Assembly: GCA_028622995.1 (NCBI GenBank)
Contig: JAJQJQ010000003.1
Location: 3,038,001 to 3,102,000, forward strand
Length of the DNA: 64,000 bases
Direction of reading: 5' to 3'
Origin: Panagrolaimus kolymaensis
Taxonomy: Eukaryota; Nematoda; Chromadorea; Rhabditida; Panagrolaimidae
The notes under the pieces are model-generated. The model saw only the letters and a list, made by a program, of their open reading frames with translations, did no database searches and was not told the DNA's origin. Positions 1-11,561 of this stretch are shown one piece after another. The number at the start of each line of letters is the position of its first letter. Position 1 is the stretch's first letter. The position numbers were made by a program, and so were the translations under genes.

Positions 1-613
1 TTATTAGTTTTTAATGTTGTTGATTTTTATAATGATCTTTTGTTTAAATAAATATATTTGAAAAGCATATCGTTGTTTCAGTCTTCTTAAAAGAAGAGTT
101 TTCATTGTTCTTACCAAAAGCTTTTTTAGATCGAAAATCTTACAAACAAAATGTTTTTGTAATAAAAGAGTGCAATGCGACAAATGAAATCCCTAAGTAT
201 CGGACACACTTGCGGCTTTTAAAACCAAGAATGCTTGTGAAGAAAACTAAAAAATGGAAAATTGCATCCAGGAATTATTAGCGAGAATAAGCAAAACAGT
301 AAAAAGCTTTTTATTCATCAATGAAATAATCTTCAGCATTATGTAATTGTAAAATCATGTCCAAGAAAAAAAACATGTAAAAAATTGCAGCTTTCATCAC
401 CTTTTTGCTATCGGTTTCTATGAAGATTTTCAAATTCTCCGCCATTGGCTCTCTCCTAATACGATGATAGTAATTACTCGCTACTTCTTTCTCGCACTCA
501 TAGCTTCGCTTCCATCAATCAAGTTTTTGATATTTCATCGTCAAAAACATTATTTTTTTTACTAATCATTGTTGTTCAAGTTCAGCTGCTTTGAATTTTT
601 ATCTCAAATCATC
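1..613. other. Non-coding left edge, upstream of the secreted glycoprotein gene
   Basis: AT-rich sequence with no open frame that I can assign to a family and no exon with convincing splice sites. It probably holds the promoter and 5' leader of the gene beginning at 614. I see no clear TATA box close to that start. Confidence 0.4.
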
Positions 614-1297
614 ATGCAACGTTCTATCATTTTCAACTTTTTCCTTGGTTTTGCTCTTGCTGGTGTTCTCTTGGCTCAAGAAGATAATGGAACTATGAAT
701 TCAACGGAGTTGGAAGGTGGAATGGATGGTTTCAATTCAACTGATCTATTTGGTGGAGACTTTGGTGGTAATGATACTCTCAACTCAACTGGCTCGTTTG
801 GTAATGAGACTTCCAACTCGACTGATTCTTTTGGATTTGATTATGAAAGCAGTGACAACTCAACTGGAGCCTCTGGAACTCAAGGCTGTGAACGCAATGC
901 CATCTGCTTCTCTGAAAAAGAATGTGGTGGTGAAGGAAAATGTCTTGGTGCCTTTAATGGAAAGTGCAACTGCAATGCCTGCGTCAACTATGCTCGATGT
1001 GATGATGATTCGTCATGTGGTGGTCTTAAGAAAGCTTGTATTTCTGGTCGATGTGATTGTGTTGAAGGTATGGAACTTTGTATATTCTTCCAAGTTATTA
1101 ATACTTTGTTTGTTTTAGGTTTCAAAGCCGCTGGTTATGCTCATTTTACCGATGCTTTCACTCATCTTTGCAACGTCAAGGAATGTTCTGGTAGTAATGG
1201 TGATGATTGTTCTGGTCTTCCTTGCCACTCTGGTCGTTGTACTTGCCCAGCTGAAACTGATGACAGCCTTGTCTCTAATGTTTTGAACAACTTCTAA
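614..1297 (+). CDS. Secreted cysteine-rich, N-glycosylated protein
   Basis: Two exons (614-1067 and 1119-1297) give 210 residues. I chose the start at 614 because it opens a clean signal peptide (hydrophobic core FNFFLGFALAGVLLA, cleavage near Q22); an upstream in-frame ATG at 569 would put a longer leader in front of it. Residues about 24-80 are a low-complexity Asn/Ser/Thr/Gly/Phe stretch with eight N-x-S/T sequons (NGT, NST, NDT, NET), so heavy N-glycosylation is expected. The C-terminal 120 residues are rich in cysteines spaced like small extracellular modules (C-x4-C, C-x-C-x2-C). The 51-nt intron is 3n and stop-free, so retention would add 17 residues in frame. I infer an extracellular structural or matrix role but recognise no named family. 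AATAAA lies about 45 nt past the stop. Confidence 0.75.
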   Translation: MQRSIIFNFFLGFALAGVLLAQEDNGTMNSTELEGGMDGFNSTDLFGGDFGGNDTLNSTGSFGNETSNSTDSFGFDYESSDNSTGASGTQGCERNAICFSEKECGGEGKCLGAFNGKCNCNACVNYARCDDDSSCGGLKKACISGRCDCVEGMELCIFFQVINTLFVLGFKAAGYAHFTDAFTHLCNVKECSGSNGDDCSGLPCHSGRCTCPAETDDSLVSNVLNNF

Positions 1298-1333
1298 TCT
1301 TTGTATTTTATTGTCATTTAATTAACTAACTTT

Positions 1334-1636
1334 CTATGTAATAATAAATATATATTGTCTTTTATTTTTTGTGTTTTCTTTGAATCGAGATATTGGCTTT
1401 CGAGTTGGACATCTTTTGTTGGCAATGATTTGTATTTTACCTTTTAAAAGTAAACATGTCTCGTTTTTCTGAGAGTATTGCATAACACCGAATATGGAAA
1501 GACGAATTAGGAAACCACCAAATATGGTGTCTTTCCCATTTAGAGGATTTATAAATATTCTTTCGAAAACATACATTCTCGTTGACCCTAAAGAAGGCTT
1601 ATAAAATATTCTTGCAACGATTTCGCCCAAAGTCAT
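1334..1636 (-). CDS. Candidate small gene of 100 residues, unrecognised
   Basis: An uninterrupted minus-strand frame starts at ATG 1636. The protein mixes basic and hydrophobic residues without a signal peptide, and contains segments such as MTLGEIVARIFYKPSLGS and KNETCLLLKGKIQIIANKR that read more like a folded domain than like translated AT-rich noise. It is convergent with the secreted glycoprotein gene and its stop falls only 36 nt past that gene's stop. A perfect 12-bp E2F-type palindrome lies 19 nt upstream of the ATG, which would suit a proliferation-linked gene. I recognise no family. It could be an exon of a larger gene or a chance frame. Confidence 0.3.
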   Translation of the reverse strand: MTLGEIVARIFYKPSLGSTRMYVFERIFINPLNGKDTIFGGFLIRLSIFGVMQYSQKNETCLLLKGKIQIIANKRCPTRKPISRFKENTKNKRQYIFIIT

Positions 1637-1654
1637 TATTTTACCTTTCAACAA

Positions 1655-1666
1655 TTTGGCGCCAAA
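1655..1666. promoter_or_regulatory. Palindromic E2F-type site
   Basis: TTTGGCGCCAAA is a perfect 12-bp palindrome and matches the E2F/DP consensus TTTSGCGC on both strands. It stands out in AT-rich sequence and lies directly upstream of the small minus-strand frame ending at 1334. Regulation by E2F (EFL-1/DPL-1 in worms) is inferred from the motif alone. Confidence 0.4.
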
Positions 1667-1770
1667 AATATTAAAGCACTTGCTTTGAAGAATCTAAAAT
1701 TTCATTCTTGAACTTTTTCTTCTTCTCTTTCAACTTTTCCCTTTCCCTTTTCAACTTTTTTTCTCCATCC

Positions 1771-1966
1771 GTATAAAGCTAATAAATATAAAATTTTTTC
1801 GTGAATCTTTTGAAAAAAACCACCTATTTTTTTGTAAATTGATTGAAAAAAATTTACAAAAAGTAGTGCACTGCTTTTTGTAAATTTTTTTCAATCAATT
1901 TACAAAAGAAAATGTGGTTTTTTTCAAAAGATTCACGAAAAAATTTTATATTTCTTCCATTTATAC
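1771..1966. repeat. 196-bp near-perfect inverted repeat (hairpin)
   Basis: The sequence folds around an axis between 1868 and 1869 (core AGTGCACT). The arms pair from 1784/1953 inward with only a few mismatches around 1823-1835. After a six-base mismatch the pairing resumes on the same axis as GTATAAA (1771-1777) against TTTATAC (1960-1966), so this is one structure and not coincidental AT-richness. Outer arm sequence includes TTTTTTCGTGAATCTTTTG and its exact reverse complement. It abuts the minisatellite on its right. It could be a MITE or other foldback element, or a palindrome produced by replication slippage. I found no target-site duplication. Confidence 0.85.
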
Positions 1967-1972
1967 ATGCCT

Positions 1973-2490
1973 TCCTTCGCTTTATGCGTTGTGCCTTTGC
2001 CAGTTCGTTATCCTTCGCTTTATGCGTTGTGCCTTTGCCAGTTCGTTATCCTTCGCTTTATGCGTTGTGCCTTTGCCAGTTCGTTATCCTTCGCTTTATG
2101 CGTTGTGCCTTTGCCAGTTCGTTATCCTTCGCTTTATGCGTTGTGCCTTTGCCAGTTCGTGTGTTCGTTATCCTTCGCTTTATGCGTTGTGCCTTTGCCA
2201 GTTCGTGTGTTCGTTATCCTTCGCTTTATGCGTTGTGCCTTTGCCAGTTCGTTATCCTTCGCTTTATGCGTTGTGCCTTTGCCAGTTCGTTATCCTTCGC
2301 TTTATGCGTTGTGCCTTTGCCAGTTCGTTATCCTTCGCTTTATGCGTTGTGCCTTTGCCAGTTCGTGTGTTCGTTATCCTTCGCTTTATGCGTTGTGCCT
2401 TTGCCAGTTCGTGTGTTCGTTATCCTTCGCTTTATGCGTTGTGCCTTTGCCAGTTCGTTATCCTTCGCTTTATGCGTTGTGCCTTTGCCA
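1973..2490. repeat. Minisatellite: 13 copies of a 38-bp unit, four joints with an 8-bp spacer
   Basis: The unit reads CCTTCGCTTTATGCGTTG followed by TGCCTTTGCCAGTTCGTTAT. Copies start every 38 bp, except at four joints where an extra TGTGTTCG makes the step 46 bp. The order of steps is 38x4, 46x2, 38x3, 46x2, 38, so a 206-bp block (three short steps and two long) is itself repeated. Copies look essentially identical except for the ragged first and last ends, which implies recent expansion or homogenisation. The array is much richer in G+C than its surroundings and is stop-free in all three forward frames. Confidence 0.95.
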
Positions 2491-2558
2491 TTCATCTCTT
2501 CGGAGATTTCTCGGATACACCTGTTAATTGGTGGGGGTGAAAACCCTTTTCTTCTTCA

Positions 2559-2638
2559 ATGTACAGCCGCCTTGACGTGGCGAAGGAGCTTAAGCTGTTT
2601 TGATTAATTTAATCAAAACAGCAACTAAGAGCTGTACA
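2559..2638. repeat. Small foldback: nested inverted repeats
   Basis: An outer pair TGTACAGC (from 2559) and GCTGTACA (to 2638) encloses an inner 13-bp stem, GCTGTTTTGATTA at 2594-2606 against its complement at 2610-2622, with a 3-nt loop. It lies 70 bp past the minisatellite. It may be the end of a transposon-derived element or a terminator-like hairpin. No coding function is seen. Confidence 0.55.
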
Positions 2639-3185
2639 AAATAATTTTTGGAATGTTTTGCTTCTTAGTAAAACAAAAATAAAATAATCTTGACTAAAAT
2701 CGCATTGAAAGCGTTTTTGGAAGTTAGTTGTGTGTATTATTAAAAGAAAACAAATAATTCCAAAACAATAAATGATCAAATAAAATCTAATCATAAAATT
2801 TATAATTTCTGGGAAGCTTTTAAAGCAAATATTTTTCTTTCGTCCAAAGCAAGTTTTAATCAATGACTTTAAATTGTGTGTGGATCATCAATAGAGTAAT
2901 ATACACACAACAGCTGAATGACAGGTGGAATGTACGTTAAAGCATCGAAATTACCTTGCAAAAAAATTTTTGAATCAAATTTTTTTTGAAACATAAAATC
3001 ATTCAAATTTCGCGGCATTTGTGTGGCCTTCAGTCCACTGATTTTCACAAGCGATGCGGGTAATAATTTTTTTAATGTAATTTTTAGATTGAAGCTGTAT
3101 GCTGCTAAGTGACGACTTCGTTGTTTTATTTCTTTGCGCGTAAAATATCACGCTTGTAATTGTTTAAAAGAAATCAGAAAGAAGA
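2639..3185. other. Upstream region of the Pelota gene
   Basis: AT-rich, with no gene that I can support. It must contain the pelota promoter and leader. A somewhat less AT-rich stretch at 3010-3060 shows no open frame of note. Confidence 0.4.
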
Positions 3186-4649
3186 ATGAAGCAAATATAT
3201 CGACATATTGACAAAGATGGCTCTGGGTTAGTTTTTTGATTTTATTCGTTCTTCTTATCATTACAAACTTTTAGCGTCGTCAAGCTGATGTGTGAAGAAC
3301 CAGAAGATATGTGGCATCTTTTCAACATTGTCCGTATTGGTGATAAAGTTCGTGCAAAAACACTAAGAAAAGTACAAAATGAATCTTCAACTGGTTCCAA
3401 AACATCTCAAAGAATTACAATGACTTTAGAAGTTGATATCGAAGCTATTGATTTTGATCCAACTGCTTGTGCTCTTCATTTAAAGGGACGAAATACGTTG
3501 GAAAATGAACATGTTAAACTTGGAGCTTATCACACTGTGGACTTGGAAGTTAATCGACCATTTACTTTGAAAAAGTCCGTCTGGGATATTATTGATATTC
3601 AACGACTTGATGAATCTTTAGATAAGTCGAAGAATGCTGATGTTGGTGCTGTTATTATGCATGAAGGATTGGCTAATATATGCATACTCACTTCAACTAT
3701 GACTATTGTGAAAGCTAAAATAGATATGCCTGTTGCAAAAAAACGCAAAGGATTATCTGGTCAACATGATAAATCTGTGATTAGATTCTTTGATGCTGTT
3801 GCTCAAGCTTTTCTTCGTCATGTAAATATGGAAAATATGAAATGTGTTATTATTGCTAGTCCTGGATTTCTTCGTGACCAATTTTTTGCTCATCTTTTAA
3901 CTGTTGCTGAAAAAGAGAATAAAAAGTATTCTGGTACCGATCGTTCTAAATTTGTTGTTGTTCATTCTTCAAGTGGCTTTAAACACGCTTTAAAAGAAGT
4001 ATTAGCTGATCCTGCAATAGCTGCTCGTCTTTCTGATACTAAAGTTGGTTTTTTATTTTACTGTTTATTCTATTACCACATTTATAGGCTCTAGCAGAAG
4101 TAAAAGCTTTGAATCTATTTATGAAACATCTCAATGCTGACTCTTCACGTGCTTTCTATGGTTTCAAGCATGTTTCAATGGCAAACGAAAAAGGTGCTAT
4201 TGATACTTTGATGGTTTCTGATGCTTTATTCCGTTCACAAGATATTTCACAACGTCGCCAATATGTTGATCTCATTGAATCTGTTCGTAATCAAGTAAGC
4301 TTTTACATAACACGTTTTCTGAAGCTTTTTAAAGTTACTAAAATGTGTTTAGAAATTACGTTTTTACATTTTAAGGCTTTTTCTTTAAAAGTAAAACGTC
4401 GTTGCTTGTTGAAGATTTGATTTAACTTCTTTCTTTTTTCAGAGAGGAAATGTGCTTATTTTTTCTAGCATGCATCCTAGCGGCGAACAACTCAATATGA
4501 TAACGGGCGTTGCAGCTATTTTGCGATTTCCTTTGCCTGAAATTGAAAATGAAGAAATGGATGATGATGAGGAAATTAAATCTTTGGAGAACCTTGACCG
4601 TGCTTTAGAAGAAGTTCATATCGATGATGACGAACCATTTGACGGATGA
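3186..4649 (+). CDS. pelo: Pelota / Dom34, ribosome rescue factor
   Basis: Four exons (3186-3226, 3275-4043, 4088-4294, 4443-4649) give 407 residues, close to the usual 380-390. Pelota, with its GTPase partner HBS1, enters the empty A site of stalled ribosomes and drives subunit dissociation in no-go and non-stop decay. The start [14 protein letters not shown] followed by [14 protein letters not shown] matches the family N-terminal Sm-like domain. The central eRF1-like domain shows [14 protein letters not shown] and [12 protein letters not shown]. The C-terminal domain shows RAFYGFKHV and the near-terminal [20 protein letters not shown], followed by an acidic tail. All splice junctions restore the family's reading. 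AATAAAGA lies about 40 nt past the stop. The protein is cytoplasmic by family. Confidence 0.95.
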
Positions 4650-7600
4650 AAGTATGTATTGTATGTTATAGTTATTGTATCACAAATAATAAAGAGGTGC
4701 TTTTACAAATTTTTTGTTATATCTATGTTCTTTTATGTTGTTGTTTTTATACCGGTGAATGAAGAGTTTTTATTTATCCTTTTTTGGTTTTGAAGCAAAT
4801 AGCAACGACGAATCGAAGAATGAAGAAGAAAGAAAACAAACAAAAAGTCTTTCGTGTTTCGTTTCACCACCTTTTATAGCAACAAAAAGGTGGAGTTTGA
4901 ATTTTAAATCAAGTTATAGCTTGCTGCTTGGTGAATAAAATCAAATGAACAAAAAACCTAGACGATGAAAATTGCCCAGTTTTATTACTTTTGGCGGTAT
5001 TGCTTTTTGATTAAAAATGTTTTAAAGGCGGCTAAAAATAAAACAATCTTTTGTTGTTGCTGTTTGGCAGACGGAAGAAAGTCTCTCTCACTCAGTCACT
5101 ATGTTGGCAAATGATTTTATTACCATGCGGGGTAAATTGAATGGCAATGGCAAGCATTTTTTGCAATTGTCTTTCTCATCTCAAAGTCATAAGAAGAAAA
5201 AAAAAAAGACTGTTAAACAACAAATGGCTAACATCAGCGGAGGTGGTGGTGTTGGTGGAATTGGATTGAAGGCTAGAAAGAAAGAAACTAGTCAGTTGGA
5301 AAAAATAAAATGAAACAAATCCTTGCTTGCGCGTTATCCCATGGGAGTGATTCTTCTTCTTTTTCTTGTTTTAACATTTACATACACTTGTTGTTGGAAT
5401 GTAAGCAAGCAAGAAGTATCATTTCTTTTATTTTTTTATACATTTAACTGATATCTTAAATTCATATTTTGATGTTTATTTTTCTTTTCTTTTCTCTTTT
5501 TTTGAACAAACAAAAATGATACCGATGAGAAAAATAAAAATATTAGGAAAAAAAGTTATCACTTTTTTCAAAATAGGTCTATTTATGTCTACGAAATAAT
5601 TTTGTTCAGTGTGACAAGAAATTAGAAAATTTTTTTCGATCATATGTTGGTGGTTGTTATTTGTGGTGTGCATCATTCAAGTGGAAGACGATGAAGACAA
5701 AAAAGGAAAAATATATTTTTAGCCGCATAAAAAAAAGTTCACATCTTGTTTTTCGCGCGCATTAAAGAATTTGTTGCAAATAATTGAAGGAGGGTTGCTG
5801 CTTGCTGATGTTGAGATTTTCTCCTTTCCTTTTTTTCTAAACTAAATACATCGACACAAATGGTCACTCGAATAAAAAAAATTGTGGGTTGAAGAAACAA
5901 AAAAAGAAAAGGGATTGGAATTAATGCGGAAAAGGAACTAACTCACGCCTAACTTACCTTTGCCCTTTTTTTCTTTATCCTAATTTGGCTTTAAACATTT
6001 TACCCCCAATTGTTTGTTCCAATTTTTTTTTGATGGTGGTTCCAAAAAAACCCAGAGTTAAGTAATTTCACTGTTATTTGTCCTCTTTTTTCCCAAAAGT
6101 AGCAAACCAGTTGATTAAACAAGCTTTTTTCTCTGTTTTTTGAGAAGAGGAGCAACTCCTCCAGCCTGCCTTTTCTTCTTCAACATCTGTATCAAATAAA
6201 ATAATAAATAATATGGCCTGAGAAAATACGTGTTGTAAAAAAATATTTTCCCTCTCTTTTCTGCTACAACACCCATCCTATGTATTTATTTTTTCATCCC
6301 CAAATAAAAAATTATGTAAATAATTATTTTGCATATGAAAGTTTATTTATTTATTTAAAAAACTTCAGCATGTTCGATAAAAGTGAATTTAATTTTCTCA
6401 TTTATAAATATTCAATATACTTACACATATACATTTTATCCTTAAATACATACACTAAATTTAAATATTATACTTTTTTTCACTCATTTTCTGCCTACTT
6501 TTTTTTCTTGCTCTATTTTAGAGTAAAAAAAGCCAAAGAATGAGTTGTGACATTTTCATTTATTCCATGTTTGTTGTTTGTTGTATTTTCACCCACCGTT
6601 GCTAAGTGTATTCCTCTCAAAGTTGTCTTCCTCGTCGTGTTGATAAGAGTCCGTCTTCCTTCCTTCATTTTTTTTATGTTTGAGTTTGAATGATTTTTTG
6701 GTGCTTATCAAAAAGTTATCCCTCATAATTTTTGACACCATCATCACTTCATTTTTCTTCTTCTTCTTCAACTAATCAATGCTTAATTTTTTTATTTTAA
6801 ATCACTGTTTTTTTTAATGAGGATACACCCAAACATGGTAGCCATTATTTTTTTTGCCTTCCTAATTTTATGACTTTGAAAGATTCCTGTTCTTCCATTA
6901 TTTTTCTTACTTGTAATTTTTATATAATTTTTTCTTCATGCCTTTTATGTTTTTAAAATTTTATTTGTACAAAAAACTTTTTTTATTGTTAAATTAAAAA
7001 TAAAACGATTATTGACCAATAAAGAAAGAAGAGTTTTGTATAAATAATTCTCCTCCGATACACATTTTTATATAATTTCCTTTTCTTAAATTGGTTTCTT
7101 TTTAACCAAATTTGAATGCGTTTTTTTTTTGAAATTGAAATTTTATTGAAAAACTAAAATTATTTTTTGAAAGAACACGAGTTTGAAAATAGTCACGAAT
7201 GGAGGAATGAAGAAGAAAAGATGGAAATTAAGGTTTCAGGTTTATGTATCTATTTTTTGAGGCTGAATTTGCATTTTGTAATTTTGATTTAAAAGAGACA
7301 AAAAAATAATGCAAATTTTTAGTTTAATTTTCTAAAAATAAGCAGTTTTTTTGTCATAATTACCGTTTATGCCTTATTTCGATTATGTGTTTGATTACTT
7401 TAGCACTAAAAAAAATGATACACTTTTTTTCTTTTTCCATTTTTTTTGTTGCTCGTAGCTAGAATTCAATATTTGTTTTCACAATGAATAATCAAAATTC
7501 ATCATCTTTTTTCCCCATTCGATAAAAATTATTTTTAAATGCCGAAATATTTTAAATACCTTTTCTTGTTTTTTTCATCTCCACTTTACAGTTAGTCGTT

Positions 7601-7887
7601 TTGATCACAAGCTTTCATCTCTTGTCTCTGTCTAGTCTCTTTTTTTCTAAACATTTGGACTTTTCTCATTGCTTTGTAAAATAGGCTTCTTTTTTTTACA
7701 ATTTTTTTTTTGTTGTAACAAACACTTTATTATTTTTATTGAAATCATATTTATTCTTTTTTCTATTTTCACTTCATATTTCATGGCGCAATAATTTGTA
7801 TTTTTTATTTCACCTTTTTTGCAACACGTGCTTCTTTATTTTTTTTAAATACTCCCTAATGCCTTATTTTATTTTTCATTTTTTCAG
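4650..7887. other. 3.2-kb intergenic stretch without recognisable gene
   Basis: Long poly-T and poly-A tracts and AT-rich sequence. The open frames present (for instance 5101-5313, with a Lys run and a Gly/Val run, and 6280-6543, mostly Phe/Tyr/Ile/Lys) look like composition and carry no family signature. An acceptor TTTTTTCAG directly precedes the next gene's ATG, so part of this stretch may be a 5'-leader intron or an outron of the alpha-mannosidase gene. Confidence 0.45.
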
Positions 7888-10800
7888 ATGAAAAGATTTT
7901 CTATAGTGTTAATTAGTGTCATAGTATTTATATTATTAGTTATTTATAGTGAAGATTTATCAACTGGAACGGGTTTTTCAAATGTAATTTATAATATCTT
8001 ACTTTTTCGTTTCCTATTTTTCATCCATTTTTTCTTCTTTAAAGGTGCTTTCATATGGTCCACTTGGTCGCAGCTTATTAAACCATAAAACGAACCATGA
8101 GAGGTCATTTTTCAAAGAAATTGACGAAGATGATTTTGAGCCGCTTCCATTACTTACTAATTATGATGTCATGGTAACAACAAAAAATTATAATATTGGA
8201 TTTTTTTTAATGAATACTTTAGATTTCAAATCATGAAATTTTATACAAATCATCATTAGTCTCTTCTTCGTCTTCCTCAAAGTTCTTAGAAGAAAAAACA
8301 CAACAACAACATAAAAATATTTCAAGTAGTAGGCTACCGCCACTTAGGCCTTTAAGTGTTCATGTTGTTATGCATTCACATGTTGATCCGGGATGGTTGC
8401 AAACATTTGAAGATTATTTCCAACAAAAAGTCAAATTCATCCTTGATTTAACAGTAAAATATTTGAATGAAAATAATGATATGAGATTTATTTGGTCGGA
8501 AATGTCTTTTTTGGAACGATGGTGGAGAGATGCAAATGAATCCCAAAAGCAAATTATGAAAAAATTAGTATTAGAAAAAAGATTAGAATTAACTGGAGGT
8601 TCATGGGTAATGACGGATGAAGCAACACCATATTTTTGGGCATCAATCGATAATATGGTTGAAGGGCATACTTTTGTGAAAGAAACTTTTAACGCTACTC
8701 CAACAACTTCATGGTCGGTTGATCCATTTGGGCATGGAATGATGATACCATATTTAAATTCAGAAGCTGGAATAAATAATATGGTTATTGGAAGATTAAA
8801 TTCACATTTAAAAGAAGAATTACGCGAAAAAAGCCTTTTAATGTTTAATTGGGCTCAAATTTGGGATGAAGTTCGATAGTTTTATTTTTCGTCCGTCATT
8901 TTTTAAAGACCTTTTAAATTTATTTTAGACTGGAGTTCGTGCAAGTCCTTTGGTAAATGCTTTACCAAAAACTTATTACACCACGTCAGATTCTTGTGGA
9001 CTTGATTCAAATACTTGTTGTCAATTTGATTTGGGACCTAGTGCTCGTTCATATTGCAGCAAAAGAGCAAATAATGTAAACGATCGAAATGTTGCCCAAT
9101 ATGCAAATAATCTTATAACTCAATATCGAACTTTACAACCATTTTACAAAGCTGATTCGTTGTTAGTCGCAGTTGGGGATGATTTTTTCTTTTCTCAAGA
9201 TGGTGATTGGTCAATTACACATAAAAATTACAAACAAATTTTTGATTATATTAATTCAAATTTTAATTCTTTGGGTGTCAAAGTAAAATTCAGCACTGTA
9301 CATGAATTTTTTGAAGATGTTAGATCCGAAAACAAAGAGTTTCCTACATTCACTGGTGACTTTTTTCCTTATACGGAAGGCAAAACTGGTGGCTATCCTT
9401 ATTGGACCGGTTTTTATGTACATCGACCATTTTTTAAAAGAGCTGAACGCTTAACACAAGTGAGTGAGATTTAAAAAAATCAATTCAAAAAAATTGGCTA
9501 CAAATTTTCAAGTATTTTAGAGCAAACTACGATCTCATGATTTACTTTCTGTTTTATCCCAATATTCAGAAACTATCTCTCAAGTAAAACCAGCTAGACG
9601 AGATTTAGCACTTTGTCAACATCATGACTCAATCACGGGAACCAGTAAACCACATGTAATGGAAGATTATATGAACAGATTGGAAAAAGCTTTTGATGGA
9701 ATTAATAATGCTGTTGGAGATATTATTACTAAACGAATTGCGCCAGGGGCTAAATCATTTACGGTAGGAAAAATGCTATTTATAGAAAGTCCAATTATCC
9801 ATTTTTTTATAGTTATTGGAATATCCCCATGATACCAAAGATGGGAAAAGTAATCAACATGAAATCGCTTTTACTGCAAATAAATTAAAGCATACTGTTT
9901 TAATAATTAACCAAGGAACTCTAACACAAAAGCAAAAAATTAGTCTTCGAATTAATGATCCCAGAATTCACGTTAGCATAGATGGCAATCCAATTCCCGC
10001 GCAAATTAATCCTATTCTTGATTTATTAAATGGTGTCATCGCAAATAACACATTTGAAATAGTATTTTTTGTTGATTTAACTCCTCTGCAATTAAAGAAA
10101 GTTGACCTTCAATTTTCACATGCTCAGCCTCAAAGTACTATTTTATCTGTGCTTTACAGTAACAATACTGCATCGTAAGCTATTATATTTTTTGGTGTAT
10201 TTTATTTCAACATTTTCTATTATTATTTTCAGCAATATTTTCACTACCAAGCCTCTTAACAACACAAATATATTTTCACTTTCAAACCATTATTTCTCTG
10301 TTAATTTTTGGGAAGGTGAAATTGCTTCAGTTCGTCGATCGGGTGATAATGCTTCAACGCTTTTATATGTAACCTATAGTGGCTATGGAGATCGAGGAGG
10401 TGCTTATACTTATGTTTCAACTGGAAATAAAGTGCCAATTGGTAATTCTCAAATTCCTGTAAAACCATTTTTACCTATGTTTGCTGTCGGACCATTAGTT
10501 TCTAAATCTTATACATGCATTACACCCGCATTAATTCAAACAACAACTATCGATAATGGAAATTCACTTACGGATTTGCCCATTCATGTGGAACTATTTT
10601 CGAATCAGGGTGCAATGGATGTCTTAACAATGATGAACATTCAAAGCGAAATTGAATCACATAATACATTTTACACAGATGTAAATGGAATGTACTTTAT
10701 GAAAAGAGAATTTAAACCGTAAGGCATCACACCCATTTTGTGAAGGGATTAAGTTTAATTTTACGCATTAATTTTTTTAGTGAAGTTTTGTATGAAGGAA

Positions 10801-11561
10801 ATTTTTATCCAGTTGCTTCGAGTGTTTTTATCGAAGATGATAGTTATCGATTAACAATTTTAACTGGGCAAGCTACAGGAGCGACATTGTATAATAAATC
10901 CCTTAATATTATGGTTGATAGACGACTTACTGGGGATGATGGCAAAGGCCTTAGTAATGGAGATGCCGCGGATGTAAGTTTACTCTAGAAAACCTCTCTT
11001 TTGGGTAAACTCATTATTTTAGTCTCTTCCAAGTTCTCTCCGCTACGAAATTCTTCTTGAAAGAAAACCTAATCACCAAGAAGGCGAACAAAATAATAAT
11101 TATCCAATTTTCTTTTCCGCAACTTCTTATTATGCTTTACAAAATTTATTATATTTCCCTGAAATTCTTGGTTTAAAAGATATTTCCAATTCAATTACAT
11201 CATGGGCGCCAATAAAATGGCCATGCAATATTGAATTAATAAATATTCGATATATAAATGAAAAATCAGGAATTATTTTAATGCGTAAACTTCCTTTTGA
11301 TCCTTCTCTCCCTCAACTTGATTGCATTAAAGACGATTATGTAAGTCACCTGCTTTAAAAAAATTGTTAAAATATGTTTCTAATTTAAATTTCTTTTTTC
11401 AGAAATCTCTTTACGAATCTTTGCAATATGTTTTAAGAAATGCAAATTTGGTTCAAACTTCTCTCACGGGAACGATGGATAAATCTCGGGTTACTTCATC
11501 AGATTTTGTAAAATTATTTTTAGTGCCTTTAAAAATTGTTGCTTTAAAATTTTATCACTGA
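7888..11561 (+). CDS. aman-2: Golgi alpha-mannosidase II (GH38)
   Basis: Ten exons (7888-7983, 8045-8173, 8223-8870, 8929-9459, 9521-9763, 9813-10174, 10233-10718, 10781-10973, 11023-11340, 11403-11561) join in frame to 1054 residues. The enzyme trims two mannoses from GlcNAcMan5GlcNAc2 in the medial Golgi during complex N-glycan synthesis. Seen: a short cytosolic tail and signal anchor (residues 5-20), a Ser/Gln-rich stem, then the GH38 metal motif HSHVDPGW (about 126-133), the nucleophile Asp in SWSVDPFGHGMM (about 241) and CQHHDSITGTSKPHV (about 500). The segment CGLDSNTCCQFD is typical of Golgi mannosidase II and not of the lysosomal enzyme. An acceptor TTTTTTCAG lies directly before ATG, suggesting spliced-leader addition or a leader intron. 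It converges with the dual oxidase gene. Confidence 0.93.

Noticed and set aside
1912..2607. Long overlapping plus-strand frames across the minisatellite, up to 231 codons
   Set aside because: They exist only because the 38-bp unit lacks stops in every frame; the predicted peptides are pure repeat with no start context or homologous domain.
6280..6543. 87-codon frame in the 4.7-7.9 kb gap
   Set aside because: Almost entirely Phe, Tyr, Leu, Ile, Lys and Asn, as expected from AT-rich non-coding DNA.
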